NCBI GenBank assembly: GCA_964612965.1
Contig: CAZTGB010000002.1
Location: 1 to 64,000, forward strand
Length of the DNA: 64,000 nucleotides
DNA from: CAZTGB01 sp964612965
GTDB lineage: Bacteria; Patescibacteriota; Microgenomatia; UBA8517
Direction of reading: 5' to 3'
Shown here: piece by piece, positions 1 to 7,324 of the stretch
Layout: every line of letters begins with the position of its first letter
Position numbering within the stretch: position 1 is the first letter of the stretch
Translations under genes and position numbers: made by a program
Notes under the pieces: model-generated
The model's database searches: none
What the model saw: only the letters and a program-made list of their open reading frames with translations
What the model was told of the DNA's origin: nothing

Positions 1-145
1 TTTCGTGACTCATTTTTAAATATCATAGAGTCCGAAATGTATCGCGTCCTAAACAGAAGATTGTAAAAAAGTTAAATTCATTATATAAACAAGTTTGGAA
101 TAAATACATTCTAAACAAGTTTAAAATATATCCTGAAAAAAACTC
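1..145. other. AT-rich stretch upstream of first gene
   Basis: No gene or RNA is recognised here. The 11-bp word TAAACAAGTTT occurs twice in direct orientation, at 86-96 and 112-122 (26 bp apart), just before the first small gene. It could be an operator or simply a duplication. Confidence 0.4.
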
Positions 146-370
146 ATGACATCTAAAGGGACAAGAAAAAACAAAGAAAATCCTCACCATCAATTTTTAT
201 ATTCATGGGATCAAAATCCCACATCCCTTGCCCGTGTCAAGAGGGAACGTAAAATTGAAGAAAAAACAGAATTAGCCTTACCCTCGGCCAAAAAAGGTAT
301 CGTGCGCAGCCTAATAATTGCCAGCCTCATTTTGAGCCTGGAGCTAGTGCTATACTTAGGGTGGAGATAG
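146..370 (+). CDS. small single-pass membrane protein, unknown
   Basis: I do not recognise this 74-residue protein. A charged Lys/Arg/Glu-rich stretch (about residues 1-50) is followed by one hydrophobic segment at about 52-72 (IVRSLIIASLIL...), so it is probably tail-anchored in the membrane with the N-terminus inside. The ATG at 146 has no Shine-Dalgarno. Only 31 bp separate its stop from the DUF5679 gene on the same strand, so the two may be co-transcribed. It could be a spurious reading frame, but the clean basic-then-hydrophobic layout argues that it is real. Confidence 0.6.
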   Translation: MTSKGTRKNKENPHHQFLYSWDQNPTSLARVKRERKIEEKTELALPSAKKGIVRSLIIASLILSLELVLYLGWR

Positions 371-386
371 TATTGCCCTAACGAGG

Positions 387-394
387 GGAGGTGA
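387..394 (+). promoter_or_regulatory. strong Shine-Dalgarno (GGAGGTGA)
   Basis: GGAGGTGA lies 7 nt before the ATG at 402. It is an 8-nt match to the usual bacterial anti-Shine-Dalgarno and fixes the start of the DUF5679 gene. Most genes in this window have no such site. Confidence 0.85.
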
Positions 395-401
395 TTACTT
401 T

Positions 402-539
402 ATGATGTATTGTGTAAAATGTCGCGCTAAAAGAGAAGGAAAAGACGCTCAAGAAGTTACCATGAAAAATGGTAAGAAAGCTACAAAAGCAGTTTGTGAA
501 GTTTGTGGCACGACAATGTTTAAGATTGGAGGAAAGTAA
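402..539 (+). CDS. DUF5679 zinc-ribbon-like protein
   Basis: A 45-residue protein beginning MMYCVKCRAKREGKD. It has two Cys pairs (CVKC near residues 4-7 and CEVCG near 33-37) with the EVTMKNGKKATKAVC core I associate with DUF5679 proteins, which are frequent in CPR genomes. The cysteines should bind one zinc ion. Function is unknown; a nucleic-acid or ribosome-associated role is only a guess. The start is fixed by the strong Shine-Dalgarno at 387-394. A terminator-like hairpin follows at 567-598. The gene is too short for many gene callers. Confidence 0.85.
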   Translation: MMYCVKCRAKREGKDAQEVTMKNGKKATKAVCEVCGTTMFKIGGK

Positions 540-566
540 TATTTTCTCAATTCTAATCACTTAAAA

Positions 567-600
567 CAAAAGGGCACCGGCTCGACCGGCCCCTTTTGCG
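567..600 (+). terminator. terminator-like hairpin after DUF5679 gene
   Basis: CAAAAGGGCACCGG (567-580) pairs with CCGGCCCCTTTTG (586-598) across a 5-nt loop, with one small mismatch. It is GC-rich at the core and ends in TTTTG. It would end the transcript of the two small genes before the endonuclease III gene. Confidence 0.65.
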
Positions 601-620
601 TTCTCTAAGATCCACTTCAA

Positions 621-1208
621 ATGAAAAATTTTTCCAAAGTATTTAAAATCTTCAAAAAAAATTATATTCTAGTACCCCTAGAAGCATTTGGAGATAATCC
701 ATATAAAACTTTAGTCTCAACGCTTCTCTCATCAAGAACAAATGACTCAACCACTCTTGTTTCATCTAAAAGATTATTTGAAAAAGCAAAAACACTGAAG
801 AGATTAAAAAAACTAGATACAAAAGAGATAGAAAAGTTAATTTATCCTGTCGGGTTTTATAAAACAAAAGCAAAACACCTTAAGAAGCTTGCCGAAATGA
901 TAAATACTATCCCAAATACAAGGGAAGAGTTAATGATTCTTCCTGGAGTAGGAAGAAAAACTGCAAACCTTGTACTAAACCGTACTTTTAAAATTCCAGC
1001 TATAGCAGTTGATACTCATGTCCACAAAATTACAAACTTATTAGGATGGGTAAAAACTAAAAAACCAGAAGAAACAGAAAAAGAATTAGTCAAAATCCTT
1101 CCCAAAATATATTGGCAAGACACAAATAGACTCTTTGTTTCAATAGGAAGGCAATTCACTTCAAAAAAGAAGTTGAAAGAATTCCTGAAGAAAGAGAAAT
1201 TAATTTAA
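621..1208 (+). CDS. nth: endonuclease III-like DNA glycosylase/AP lyase without Fe-S cluster
   Basis: Base-excision-repair glycosylase that removes oxidised pyrimidines and cleaves at AP sites. The helix-hairpin-helix motif LPGVGRKTA is at about 107-115 with the catalytic Lys at 113, and the catalytic Asp is in VDTHVHK (about 131). At 195 residues it is a little shorter than E. coli Nth (211): the C-terminal C-x6-C-x2-C-x5-C loop that binds 4Fe-4S is absent, and the protein has no cysteine at all. Its stop overlaps by 4 nt the stop of the convergent CAP-domain gene. Confidence 0.9.
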   Translation: MKNFSKVFKIFKKNYILVPLEAFGDNPYKTLVSTLLSSRTNDSTTLVSSKRLFEKAKTLKRLKKLDTKEIEKLIYPVGFYKTKAKHLKKLAEMINTIPNTREELMILPGVGRKTANLVLNRTFKIPAIAVDTHVHKITNLLGWVKTKKPEETEKELVKILPKIYWQDTNRLFVSIGRQFTSKKKLKEFLKKEKLI

Positions 1209-1816
1209 TAGGCAGCTATTGCCACCCCAAATCCATTTTGAGCATAAATACACCCATACGAATACTCGCCACCTGTAAGAAGTTTTTTATGTCCCAAAGT
1301 TCCCTCCCAAAGAGATACCGCCTCCTGTGCACTTTCTGCCCCTGAAACTAAAAACTCACTTATATCATATTTATCAAAGATCCATTTAAGATCAGGCCTA
1401 CTCTCGGGCAATTTACTAAACCCTTCGTGACCATCAAGCTTTCCTAATTCAAGCAGCTGATTTAATCTGATTGAAGCAATGGTGCAAAGTTCATCACGCT
1501 GGTTTAAAGGATTTACACCAAATTCAACCCTTCTTTTATTTACAGCTTCCCAAAGAGCAGGTCCCCCCCAAGAAGGGGGTTTCGGAGCCGGTTTAAAAGT
1601 TGATCTAAATGTCGGGGTTGGTATTGCACTTGGTTCAATCTCACTAGTCACGCTCACCTCACTTGATAGTTCGTTTTTCGCCCTAAAATAACCTTTTGAA
1701 AATCCAGCAAAATAAGAAGTCAAAATTGAAGTCGTAAGTACAGAGATCATCAGGCTCCCTCCTAATATTTTTATTATTATCTGTCCAACCGTGGCTGTAA
1801 AAGATTTTTTCTTCAT
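1205..1816 (-). CDS. CAP/SCP-domain (YkwD-like) secreted or membrane-anchored protein
   Basis: A 203-residue protein with one N-terminal hydrophobic segment (about 10-40) serving as signal or anchor, a Pro-rich linker (about 60-82) and a CAP-type domain (about 87-203). The start of that domain (LWEAVNKRRVEFGVNPL), the inner HEGF and the late GHKKLL and GYGVAIAAY-like end (GFGVAIAAY) follow the CAP pattern. CAP proteins act outside the cell; their substrate here is unknown. Its start codon overlaps the dtd stop by 4 nt, so it is probably co-translated with dtd. Confidence 0.75.
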   Translation of the reverse strand: MKKKSFTATVGQIIIKILGGSLMISVLTTSILTSYFAGFSKGYFRAKNELSSEVSVTSEIEPSAIPTPTFRSTFKPAPKPPSWGGPALWEAVNKRRVEFGVNPLNQRDELCTIASIRLNQLLELGKLDGHEGFSKLPESRPDLKWIFDKYDISEFLVSGAESAQEAVSLWEGTLGHKKLLTGGEYSYGCIYAQNGFGVAIAAY

Positions 1817-2262
1817 TTCGAATCTAAGTAGAGAATCGTAACCGGACCATCTAGTACTAATTCTATCTCCATATACCTCCCAAAACTACCGGTTTCTATA
1901 TCTATTCCTTTTTCACTAAGTCTTTTGATAAACAATTCATATAATTCACGGGCTCGAGCTGGATCTTCCGCTTCAATAAAAGACGGTCTGTTCCCAGACC
2001 CTGTATCAGCATGAAGCGTAAACTGAGAAACGACCAAAATCTTCCCTTCCGTGTTGCCAACCGATAGATTCATTCTATCGTTAGTATCTGGCATTACCCT
2101 AAGTTTTGACAGTTTTTCTGCTAACCCTTCAACATCTTTCTCACTATCACCTTTTTTAATGCCCAAAAGGACAAAGAGTCCTTTCCCAATTTCCCCAACA
2201 ATCATACCGTCTTCCTTTGTAATAACTTTAGCCTTTTTAACACTCTGAACGACAAGTCTCAT
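1813..2262 (-). CDS. dtd: D-aminoacyl-tRNA deacylase
   Basis: Hydrolyses D-aminoacyl-tRNAs and so stops D-amino acids being used in translation. About 149 residues, the usual length. Family motifs are present: SQFTL in the core, GNRPSF, and the late DGPVT containing the cis-proline Gly-Pro pair. I start it at the ATG at 2262 (MRLVVQSVKKAKV), the standard Dtd N-terminus. The frame stays open upstream to 2442, but that part runs antisense through the RNase P RNA gene and has no Dtd similarity. A TGGTACAAT extended -10 lies 10 nt before the ATG. Confidence 0.95.
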   Translation of the reverse strand: MRLVVQSVKKAKVITKEDGMIVGEIGKGLFVLLGIKKGDSEKDVEGLAEKLSKLRVMPDTNDRMNLSVGNTEGKILVVSQFTLHADTGSGNRPSFIEAEDPARARELYELFIKRLSEKGIDIETGSFGRYMEIELVLDGPVTILYLDSK

Positions 2263-2272
2263 GATAGGCCTA

Positions 2273-2281
2273 ATTGTACCA
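2273..2281 (-). promoter_or_regulatory. dtd promoter (extended -10)
   Basis: TGG-TACAAT on the minus strand (-10 hexamer at 2273-2278). The hexamer ends 10 nt before the dtd ATG, so the predicted leader is only about 3-4 nt. It is back to back with the rnpB promoter. Confidence 0.55.
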
Positions 2282-2286
2282 AAATA

Positions 2287-2295
2287 TGGTATAAT
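2287..2295 (+). promoter_or_regulatory. rnpB promoter (extended -10)
   Basis: TGG-TATAAT with the consensus hexamer at 2290-2295. It ends 7 nt before the first base of the RNase P P1 helix at 2303, which is the expected spacing to a transcription start there. No clear -35 is seen; the extended TGn may replace it. Confidence 0.75.
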
Positions 2296-2302
2296 ACCCA
2301 TA

Positions 2303-2622
2303 CTTAAGAGGGCAGGATGATCGCCTTTATCCATCGCAAGATGAATATGGGAGGAAAGTCCAGGCAGCTTAAAAGCAGGGTGCCGGTCGCAAGGCCGGGA
2401 TGGGGCTTGGAGTAATTCAAGTTTCAGCCAGTATAGAGCCACAGAAACTATGTCGATTTTTTCACCCTAAAGGTGGAAAGAAACGAGTGAAAAGAGGCAA
2501 TCCTCCCCGCTGCAACCTCCGAAAGGAACGTTAACTAGGTCGCTTTTACCGAGTTCCGAAGTTTGAGGGCACTAGACAGATGATCGTCGAGAAACAGAAC
2601 CTGGCTTACTAGCCTTCTTAAG
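2303..2622 (+). ncRNA. rnpB: RNase P RNA (bacterial type A-like)
   Basis: Catalytic RNA of RNase P, which matures tRNA 5' ends. The 5' conserved block GAGGAAAGTCC lies at about 2351-2361, ACAGAAA near 2435 and the 3' block ACAGAACCTGGCTTA at about 2594-2608. The ends CTTAAGAGGGC (2303-2313) and GCCTTCTTAAG (2612-2622) form an 11-bp P1 helix with one G-U pair, which sets the boundaries. It has its own promoter and terminator. No protein gene overlaps it once dtd is given its correct start. Confidence 0.95.
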
Positions 2623-2628
2623 TAATAT

Positions 2629-2652
2629 AAACCCCACCAAAGTGTGGGGTTT
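2629..2652 (+). terminator. rnpB terminator
   Basis: AAACCCCAC and GTGGGGTTTT form a hairpin with a short loop and a T-rich tail directly after rnpB. The symmetric A/T flanks mean it could also end transcription from the minus-strand permease gene. Confidence 0.85.
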
Positions 2653-2666
2653 TATATGGAAAGAAA

Positions 2667-3641
2667 CTAATCCTTTAAGAAATATTGTTTCAAAAATACC
2701 TGAAGCGCTATGACAGTTGGAATTGAGATAATCATTCCAGTAATTCCAGCTAGTCTAGCTCCAATTGCAAGAGCTACTAAAGTAATAATAGGTGAAACTC
2801 CAACTGATTTTTCCATTATTTTTGGCACCAAAACATAATTTTCAAGTTGCTGAACAACAACAGCAACTATTAATGTTCCAACTCCCATAGCGGGGGCAAT
2901 ACCAAATCCAATGATAAGACTAGGTATAGCAGCTAAAATTGGACCCAGGTAAGGAATTATTTCAAGTACCCCAGCTAAAATTGCCAAGGGAAGCGCAAAT
3001 GGAACTTTCAAAATTGCCAAACCAATATAGGTTAAAAGTCCAACTATTAACATTAGGGCAATCTGCCCCCTAGACCAACCCCCAAGTCTTTTTTCTAAAC
3101 TTTCAATTAAAACTCCCAGCTCAATTCTTCTTTCTTCACCAAAGAAAGAATCTAAGCTTTCATTTAATTTTCCTCGGGCAAGAAGCATATAGAATGAAAA
3201 GACTAATACCGTAACAACTGATAATAGGTTGCCAAAAAGAGAGAATGTGAATTTAATAACCTCACCTGGTAAATTTCCTAGCCTAGCCAAAAACTCACTC
3301 GTAATGTTAGTACTTAAAGTTTCGGCTAGCCCAATATTAGAAAGGTATGCGGGAAGAGCCATGACAAAGTTTGTGGTCTGTTCAACAAGTGGTGGAACTA
3401 CAAATGAAATAGCCAATCCAAAAATTCCAAAGAAAAGGATATAAGAAAGAAGTACCGAAATTGATCTTGGAATTTTAATCTTTGCAAAAAGATTGACCAT
3501 TGGTTCCAAAATAGTCATAAGAAGAAGTGCCACAAAAAGTTCAAGCAAAATATCTCTTATAAAATACAAAAACCAAAGTCCAATCAAGAAAAACACCGTA
3601 AAAACGACAGTTTTGTGGGAGATTTCAATCTTTCTAGGCAT
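2667..3641 (-). CDS. AI-2E family transporter (PerM/YdiK-like permease)
   Basis: Polytopic inner-membrane protein of about 324 residues with the family layout: an N-terminal pair of membrane helices (VVFTVFFLIGLWFLYFI, then LFVALLLMTILEPMV), a long loop, and a C-terminal hydrophobic cluster with LEIIPYLGPILAAIP, the family signature. Members export small molecules or act as Na+/H+ antiporters; the substrate here cannot be deduced. I choose the ATG at 3641. A TTG two codons upstream, adjoining the miaA stop, is the alternative. It lies directly behind miaA and is probably co-transcribed. Confidence 0.9.
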   Translation of the reverse strand: MPRKIEISHKTVVFTVFFLIGLWFLYFIRDILLELFVALLLMTILEPMVNLFAKIKIPRSISVLLSYILFFGIFGLAISFVVPPLVEQTTNFVMALPAYLSNIGLAETLSTNITSEFLARLGNLPGEVIKFTFSLFGNLLSVVTVLVFSFYMLLARGKLNESLDSFFGEERRIELGVLIESLEKRLGGWSRGQIALMLIVGLLTYIGLAILKVPFALPLAILAGVLEIIPYLGPILAAIPSLIIGFGIAPAMGVGTLIVAVVVQQLENYVLVPKIMEKSVGVSPIITLVALAIGARLAGITGMIISIPTVIALQVFLKQYFLKD

Positions 3642-3643
3642 CG

Positions 3644-4549
3644 TCAATTTGTATTATGCCATACACTCACTATTTTTTCCACATTCCAGGGATATTCATT
3701 ACTTGTTACGTCAAACCAAATAATATTCCTCTCTTTCTTAAACCACGTCATTTGCCGCTTAGCATACTTTCTTTCTTCCTTCTTCCATTCAGAAATCACC
3801 ACATCCTCCTCAACATCTCCCTCAAAGTAATCCCTCCACTGTCTGTAACCTAAGGAAAACATAGATTGATCCTCCCAATTAACTCCGCTTTTTAATAGTT
3901 TTTTAATTTCTTCTTTAATCCCATCACGAACCCGGTCATCAACTCTTCTTTCAATTTTCTCATTCAACATATTATCTGGAGCTGTTAGTCCAATCATCAA
4001 AACATCATAATTTATAACACTGGTTTTTTGCTTAAATCCTTTTGTAATCGAATATTGAGCTATTTCAATTGCACGAATTAGCCTTCTAGGGTTTTTTCTA
4101 TCTGAAGAGTTCATATTCCCAGCCCGAGTAGGTGACATTGATGCCAAATTTTCAAAAAGCTCATTTACACCCTTTGTTTCAAGTTGCTTCCTAAGCTCTT
4201 CATTCCTTGGAATATTAACTGTCGGGATTCCACTAACTACCCCTTTAATGTAAAGTCCGGTTCCACCCACCAAAATTGGTAATTTCCCTCGTTTCAAAAT
4301 ATCTTCAATCGTTTTATTGGCAAATTTCAAATATTTAGAAACACTAAACTCCCGCTTTGGAGAAACTAAATCATATCCCCAGATTTTTACTCCGTTTATA
4401 TAGTCTTTTCCCGTTCCAATATCCATTCCGCGAAAAACTTGCCTGGAATCAGCAGAAACTAATTCTCCATCAAATTTTTTAGCTAAAACTCCCGCGAGAT
4501 TTGTTTTACCCGTTGCTGTGGGACCGCAAATTACAAGAAGTTTATTCAT
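3644..4549 (-). CDS. miaA: tRNA dimethylallyltransferase
   Basis: Adds a dimethylallyl group to N6 of A37 in tRNAs that read UNN codons. A P-loop (GPTATGKTN, about 8-16), the DSRQVFRGMDIGTGK motif and VGGTGLYI are all present, and the 301-residue length is typical. A perfect -10 lies 7 nt before the ATG, predicting a leaderless transcript. The same palindromic AT box serves the divergent DUF4258 gene. The AI-2E permease follows immediately downstream. Confidence 0.97.
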   Translation of the reverse strand: MNKLLVICGPTATGKTNLAGVLAKKFDGELVSADSRQVFRGMDIGTGKDYINGVKIWGYDLVSPKREFSVSKYLKFANKTIEDILKRGKLPILVGGTGLYIKGVVSGIPTVNIPRNEELRKQLETKGVNELFENLASMSPTRAGNMNSSDRKNPRRLIRAIEIAQYSITKGFKQKTSVINYDVLMIGLTAPDNMLNEKIERRVDDRVRDGIKEEIKKLLKSGVNWEDQSMFSLGYRQWRDYFEGDVEEDVVISEWKKEERKYAKRQMTWFKKERNIIWFDVTSNEYPWNVEKIVSVWHNTN

Positions 4550-4556
4550 ACGTCAT

Positions 4557-4566
4557 ATTATATAAT
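4557..4566. promoter_or_regulatory. overlapping divergent -10 boxes for miaA and DUF4258
   Basis: ATTATATAAT reads TATAAT on both strands (minus 4557-4562, plus 4561-4566). It ends 7 nt before the miaA ATG and 6 nt before the DUF4258 GTG, so both transcripts are predicted to start at or next to their start codons. Two polymerases could not bind here at once. Confidence 0.65.
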
Positions 4567-4572
4567 TAATCT

Positions 4573-4836
4573 GTGAAAATCGTTTATACAAAACACGCTT
4601 TAAATAAATTCATTGTTTTCCAAAAAAAAGGCGTTAAACTCACAAAACAAAAAGTCAATGAAACTATTAAAGCACCGGAAGATATTGACATCGAGTCAGA
4701 CAAACCAAAGATTATTGTTTCTAAACTTTTAGATAAAGGGCATATAATTCGCGTTGTCTATATAAAAGAAAGTGATATAAATAATCAGAATAATCACCTT
4801 TTATCCAGCCGAGAAGGGAAGATATTACTAAAATGA
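4573..4836 (+). pseudogene. DUF4258 protein (toxin-like), C-terminus frameshifted
   Basis: The N-terminus (MKIVYTKHALNKFIVF...) and middle (HIIRVVYI) match DUF4258, a RelE-like small protein family often paired with DUF2283. In the open frame the end reads as unrelated NNHLLSSREGKILLK, but the next frame at 4792-4831 reads ITFYPAEKGRYY and then stop, exactly the DUF4258 C-terminus. One base too many near 4786-4792 explains this. With that repair the stop (4829-4831) falls one base before the DUF2283 ATG. Start is GTG at 4573. It may be an inactivated toxin or an assembly error. Confidence 0.75.
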
Positions 4837-5060
4837 ATTTTAAATACGAAAAGGAAAACGATGTAATGATGATTGAACTTTCTAACGAAAAGATCGACTA
4901 TGCTGAACAAACCGGTGATCTTATTGTGCATTTCTCACCAAAAAGGAAAGCTGTATTACTAGAAATCCTAGATGCTTCTAAATTTTTAGAAAAGGCTATA
5001 AAATCTATTCCTAAAAAGATAAAGTGCCAAGTTCTATCCCCAATCTTTTCCTCAAATTAA
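4833..5060 (+). CDS. DUF2283 protein (likely antitoxin partner)
   Basis: A 75-residue protein with the DUF2283 pattern: an early YEKENDVMMIELS strand pair, DLIVHFSPKRKAVLLEILDASKFL in the middle, and a short tail. DUF2283 genes commonly sit next to DUF4258 genes in an arrangement like toxin-antitoxin pairs. Here it starts right at the end of DUF4258, so translation is probably coupled. No DNA-binding domain is visible, so autoregulation by it is not evident. Confidence 0.8.
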   Translation: MNFKYEKENDVMMIELSNEKIDYAEQTGDLIVHFSPKRKAVLLEILDASKFLEKAIKSIPKKIKCQVLSPIFSSN

Positions 5061-5092
5061 AAATTTACAAATAATAAGAAGCCCATTTATAT

Positions 5093-5100
5093 TGTATAAT
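5093..5100 (+). promoter_or_regulatory. promoter -10 before 5118 gene
   Basis: TGTATAAT with a consensus hexamer at 5095-5100. It predicts a start near 5107 and a leader of about 11 nt. No convincing -35 is seen. Confidence 0.5.
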
Positions 5101-5117
5101 ACGGATAATATTTACAT

Positions 5118-5570
5118 ATGACAGAACTCAATCCGAAAAGAATCGATCTAAACACCCAAAGACTTTTGGTGTCCCAGAATTTAGGTAGTAAAATTACACA
5201 ATTGATTGAACAAAAAGACCCAGTAATTATTAATCCAGACAAAGTAAAATTTTTCGATAATCAGATTGCAAAAGCGCTTCTTGGGGGTCATTTCGAAATC
5301 GAAGCAAAATCAATAGAGGAGATTGCCTATATCCTTAGAACCTATCAGCCTGAAATGATAATTGGTTCAGATCGATCGGACGAAAGGGCGATAGTTAAAA
5401 ATCTTGCAAGCCAACTGAGCATCCCTGAATCTATGGCCAACTTAAGTTTTGTGGGAGACAGAATGTGTGACAGAGAAAAGGTTGCCATTGTAATTACAAA
5501 TGCTAATATAAATTTAAGTAAAGGTCTCAAAAAACTTCCCCAAAATGGAATCTTAATACTAAAGAAGTAA
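5118..5570 (+). CDS. hypothetical protein
   Basis: A soluble 150-residue protein I do not recognise. There is no signal peptide or membrane segment. It looks like an alternating alpha/beta fold, with hydrophobic strands at PVIINPDKV, MIIGS and VAIVITNANINL and a conserved-looking GDRMCDREKV near residues 114-123. It has its own -10 box. Its stop lies 1 bp from the stop of the convergent glycosyltransferase gene. No neighbour points to a role. Confidence 0.7.
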   Translation: MTELNPKRIDLNTQRLLVSQNLGSKITQLIEQKDPVIINPDKVKFFDNQIAKALLGGHFEIEAKSIEEIAYILRTYQPEMIIGSDRSDERAIVKNLASQLSIPESMANLSFVGDRMCDREKVAIVITNANINLSKGLKKLPQNGILILKK

Positions 5571-5571
5571 T

Positions 5572-6516
5572 CTATCTGTCAGTCTCCCATGTCCCATTAT
5601 TTTTGATCATTTCGGAAGCCATAAATTTTTCATTCTCTTTTATAATGTCCCTTACTGTTTTATAACTTTGAGCATAGTCAACCGCTTCCTGTTGACTCAA
5701 ACCTCTAGATATTAACTCTCCAACAACTTTTTTAGCCAATTCATCTCTTGAAAGTGTGTTTGTTAAAGATATAACTTCTTTAAAAGTAGGCTCCACATCA
5801 GGATACTTTTCAAAAAGCTGATTCGGACCATGAACGTATCTTGAATATAAACTAATATATGATGGCCAATTGTCTGGCGGGGTCCAATAAACATTAGCAT
5901 CCATTAACACCTTCACGGATTCTAATCCGTGCTTTTGAACGGATATTAAATCAATCCAAATGTCTTCAGAGTGAATATCTTCAGGAAATTTATCTATTAA
6001 ATTTTTTCTAAAAGCTATGAATCTACCTATTGGTAAATATTTTGCTTTTATTTTCCAAAGAATTTCTTCTCCTTCAAACATCTTATAAAGCAGTGAGTCT
6101 TTATCTATCTTGTCTAATACTGGTAAGTCATTTGGACCAATTACTTGAATGTTTTTATCTTCACCAAAACTCTCATATATCCTGGAAAGGGTATTTATGC
6201 TGATCGTACAATCAGCATTCATATACATTATGATGTCTGATTTTGACTCAGATACTCCTGCATTCAAAGCTTTATTTCGATGCCCCTCTTTAATTGAAAT
6301 TTTCTTTACAGATATTTTGTCAAAAACAGCTTTATTTTTGTCTAGAAAAGAATCTATTCTCTGTTCCGTAGTGTCTGTGCACCCATTAGGAATAACAATA
6401 AATTCAAAAGGAATATTTTGTTTGAAAATGCCTTGATTTATAATCGAGTCCAATGCCTGTTCAACAGTTCTATCGTCGTTATAAGCAAGTAAAATTAAAG
6501 TGAAATTTGGTTTCAT
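5572..6516 (-). CDS. family 2 glycosyltransferase
   Basis: Transfers a sugar from a nucleotide-sugar donor. The GT-A core is at about 1-130: an N-terminal strand FTLILLAYNDD, then NALNAGV-like KALNAGVSESKSDII and the metal-binding region MYMNADCTI, where the usual DxD is replaced by NAD. The C-terminal part (about 230-314) is helical and has no membrane segment. It follows the ABC-2 exporter genes on the same strand after 16 bp, so it may help build the exported glycoconjugate, though the acceptor is unknown. Confidence 0.85.
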   Translation of the reverse strand: MKPNFTLILLAYNDDRTVEQALDSIINQGIFKQNIPFEFIVIPNGCTDTTEQRIDSFLDKNKAVFDKISVKKISIKEGHRNKALNAGVSESKSDIIMYMNADCTISINTLSRIYESFGEDKNIQVIGPNDLPVLDKIDKDSLLYKMFEGEEILWKIKAKYLPIGRFIAFRKNLIDKFPEDIHSEDIWIDLISVQKHGLESVKVLMDANVYWTPPDNWPSYISLYSRYVHGPNQLFEKYPDVEPTFKEVISLTNTLSRDELAKKVVGELISRGLSQQEAVDYAQSYKTVRDIIKENEKFMASEMIKNNGTWETDR

Positions 6517-6532
6517 ATTTTATTTAAAATCT

Positions 6533-7321
6533 TTAACTACTCGCACTAGTATACTTCCTTAACGCAAAGCTCCAAAATCTAAGTGAAAAGTACATAGATA
6601 AACTCCCAATCAATAATGATCCCACCAAACCCCAAAGACTCATTAGTCCCATAAAAGCTTTTGCGGGAAAAGTTACCATTACTCCAATTGGAAGTAAAAA
6701 AGTTAATATGTTTTGGAGTGGTTGTTTGTAAATATCAACTGGAAAACGAGCCAAAGATTCCAAGTCTCTAAATATCATTGTTGTGTGATCTATTTCAAGC
6801 GTAATAATTCCAAGCGAAATAACAGCAATATAAAAAGAAGCAGCAATTACAATTCCATTTATAACCAATACTAAATATAAAAATGTTGATAAAAATGTTG
6901 GATCAAGGAGAATTCCATAATGAATAGTTATCCAAATAAGAGGAGGGACGGTAAATAAATCAATAAGATCTGCTCCCCCCATCAGGGAAATAAAAAGAGC
7001 GTTTACTGGTCTTATTAAAGTTAAATCAAAATCACCATTTATTATTTTTGACCTAAACCTATAAACTTCACGAAAAAGAAATTGGGAAAATGTATCAACC
7101 ACACTAAACGTTAAGAAAAAAAATATTACTTGGTTTGCGCTGTATCCAACCAAACTTTTGGCTCCAATTATCAAGAATGATAAAAAAATCATGAAGAAAG
7201 TAAATCTTAAAACTTTTCCAGATAAAAAAATCAAAAGTGCACTTTTTTGACCCAAAACTACCGAAAAAGAATTTCTCGTCAACATCCACCAAATTTTTAT
7301 ATAGCGTTTAAGTGTTTTCAT
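6533..7321 (-). CDS. ABC-2 type permease (COG3694/DUF990-like)
   Basis: A 262-residue membrane protein with about six helices. It is one half of the membrane channel of an ABC-2 transporter. GDFDLTLIRPVNALF is the family-typical motif between helices 2 and 3, matched by GDLSNYLIRPMNYF in its neighbour. Three bases separate it from the second permease gene, and the matching ATPase is just upstream. The substrate is unknown; the trailing glycosyltransferase hints at a glycan or lipid-linked product. Confidence 0.88.
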   Translation of the reverse strand: MKTLKRYIKIWWMLTRNSFSVVLGQKSALLIFLSGKVLRFTFFMIFLSFLIIGAKSLVGYSANQVIFFFLTFSVVDTFSQFLFREVYRFRSKIINGDFDLTLIRPVNALFISLMGGADLIDLFTVPPLIWITIHYGILLDPTFLSTFLYLVLVINGIVIAASFYIAVISLGIITLEIDHTTMIFRDLESLARFPVDIYKQPLQNILTFLLPIGVMVTFPAKAFMGLMSLWGLVGSLLIGSLSMYFSLRFWSFALRKYTSASS

Positions 7322-7324
7322 TGT

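Noticed and set aside
2263..2442. Upstream extension of the Dtd reading frame (60 residues)
   Set aside because: It runs antisense through the RNase P RNA gene, has no Dtd similarity, and the ATG at 2262 gives the standard Dtd start with a -10 box before it.
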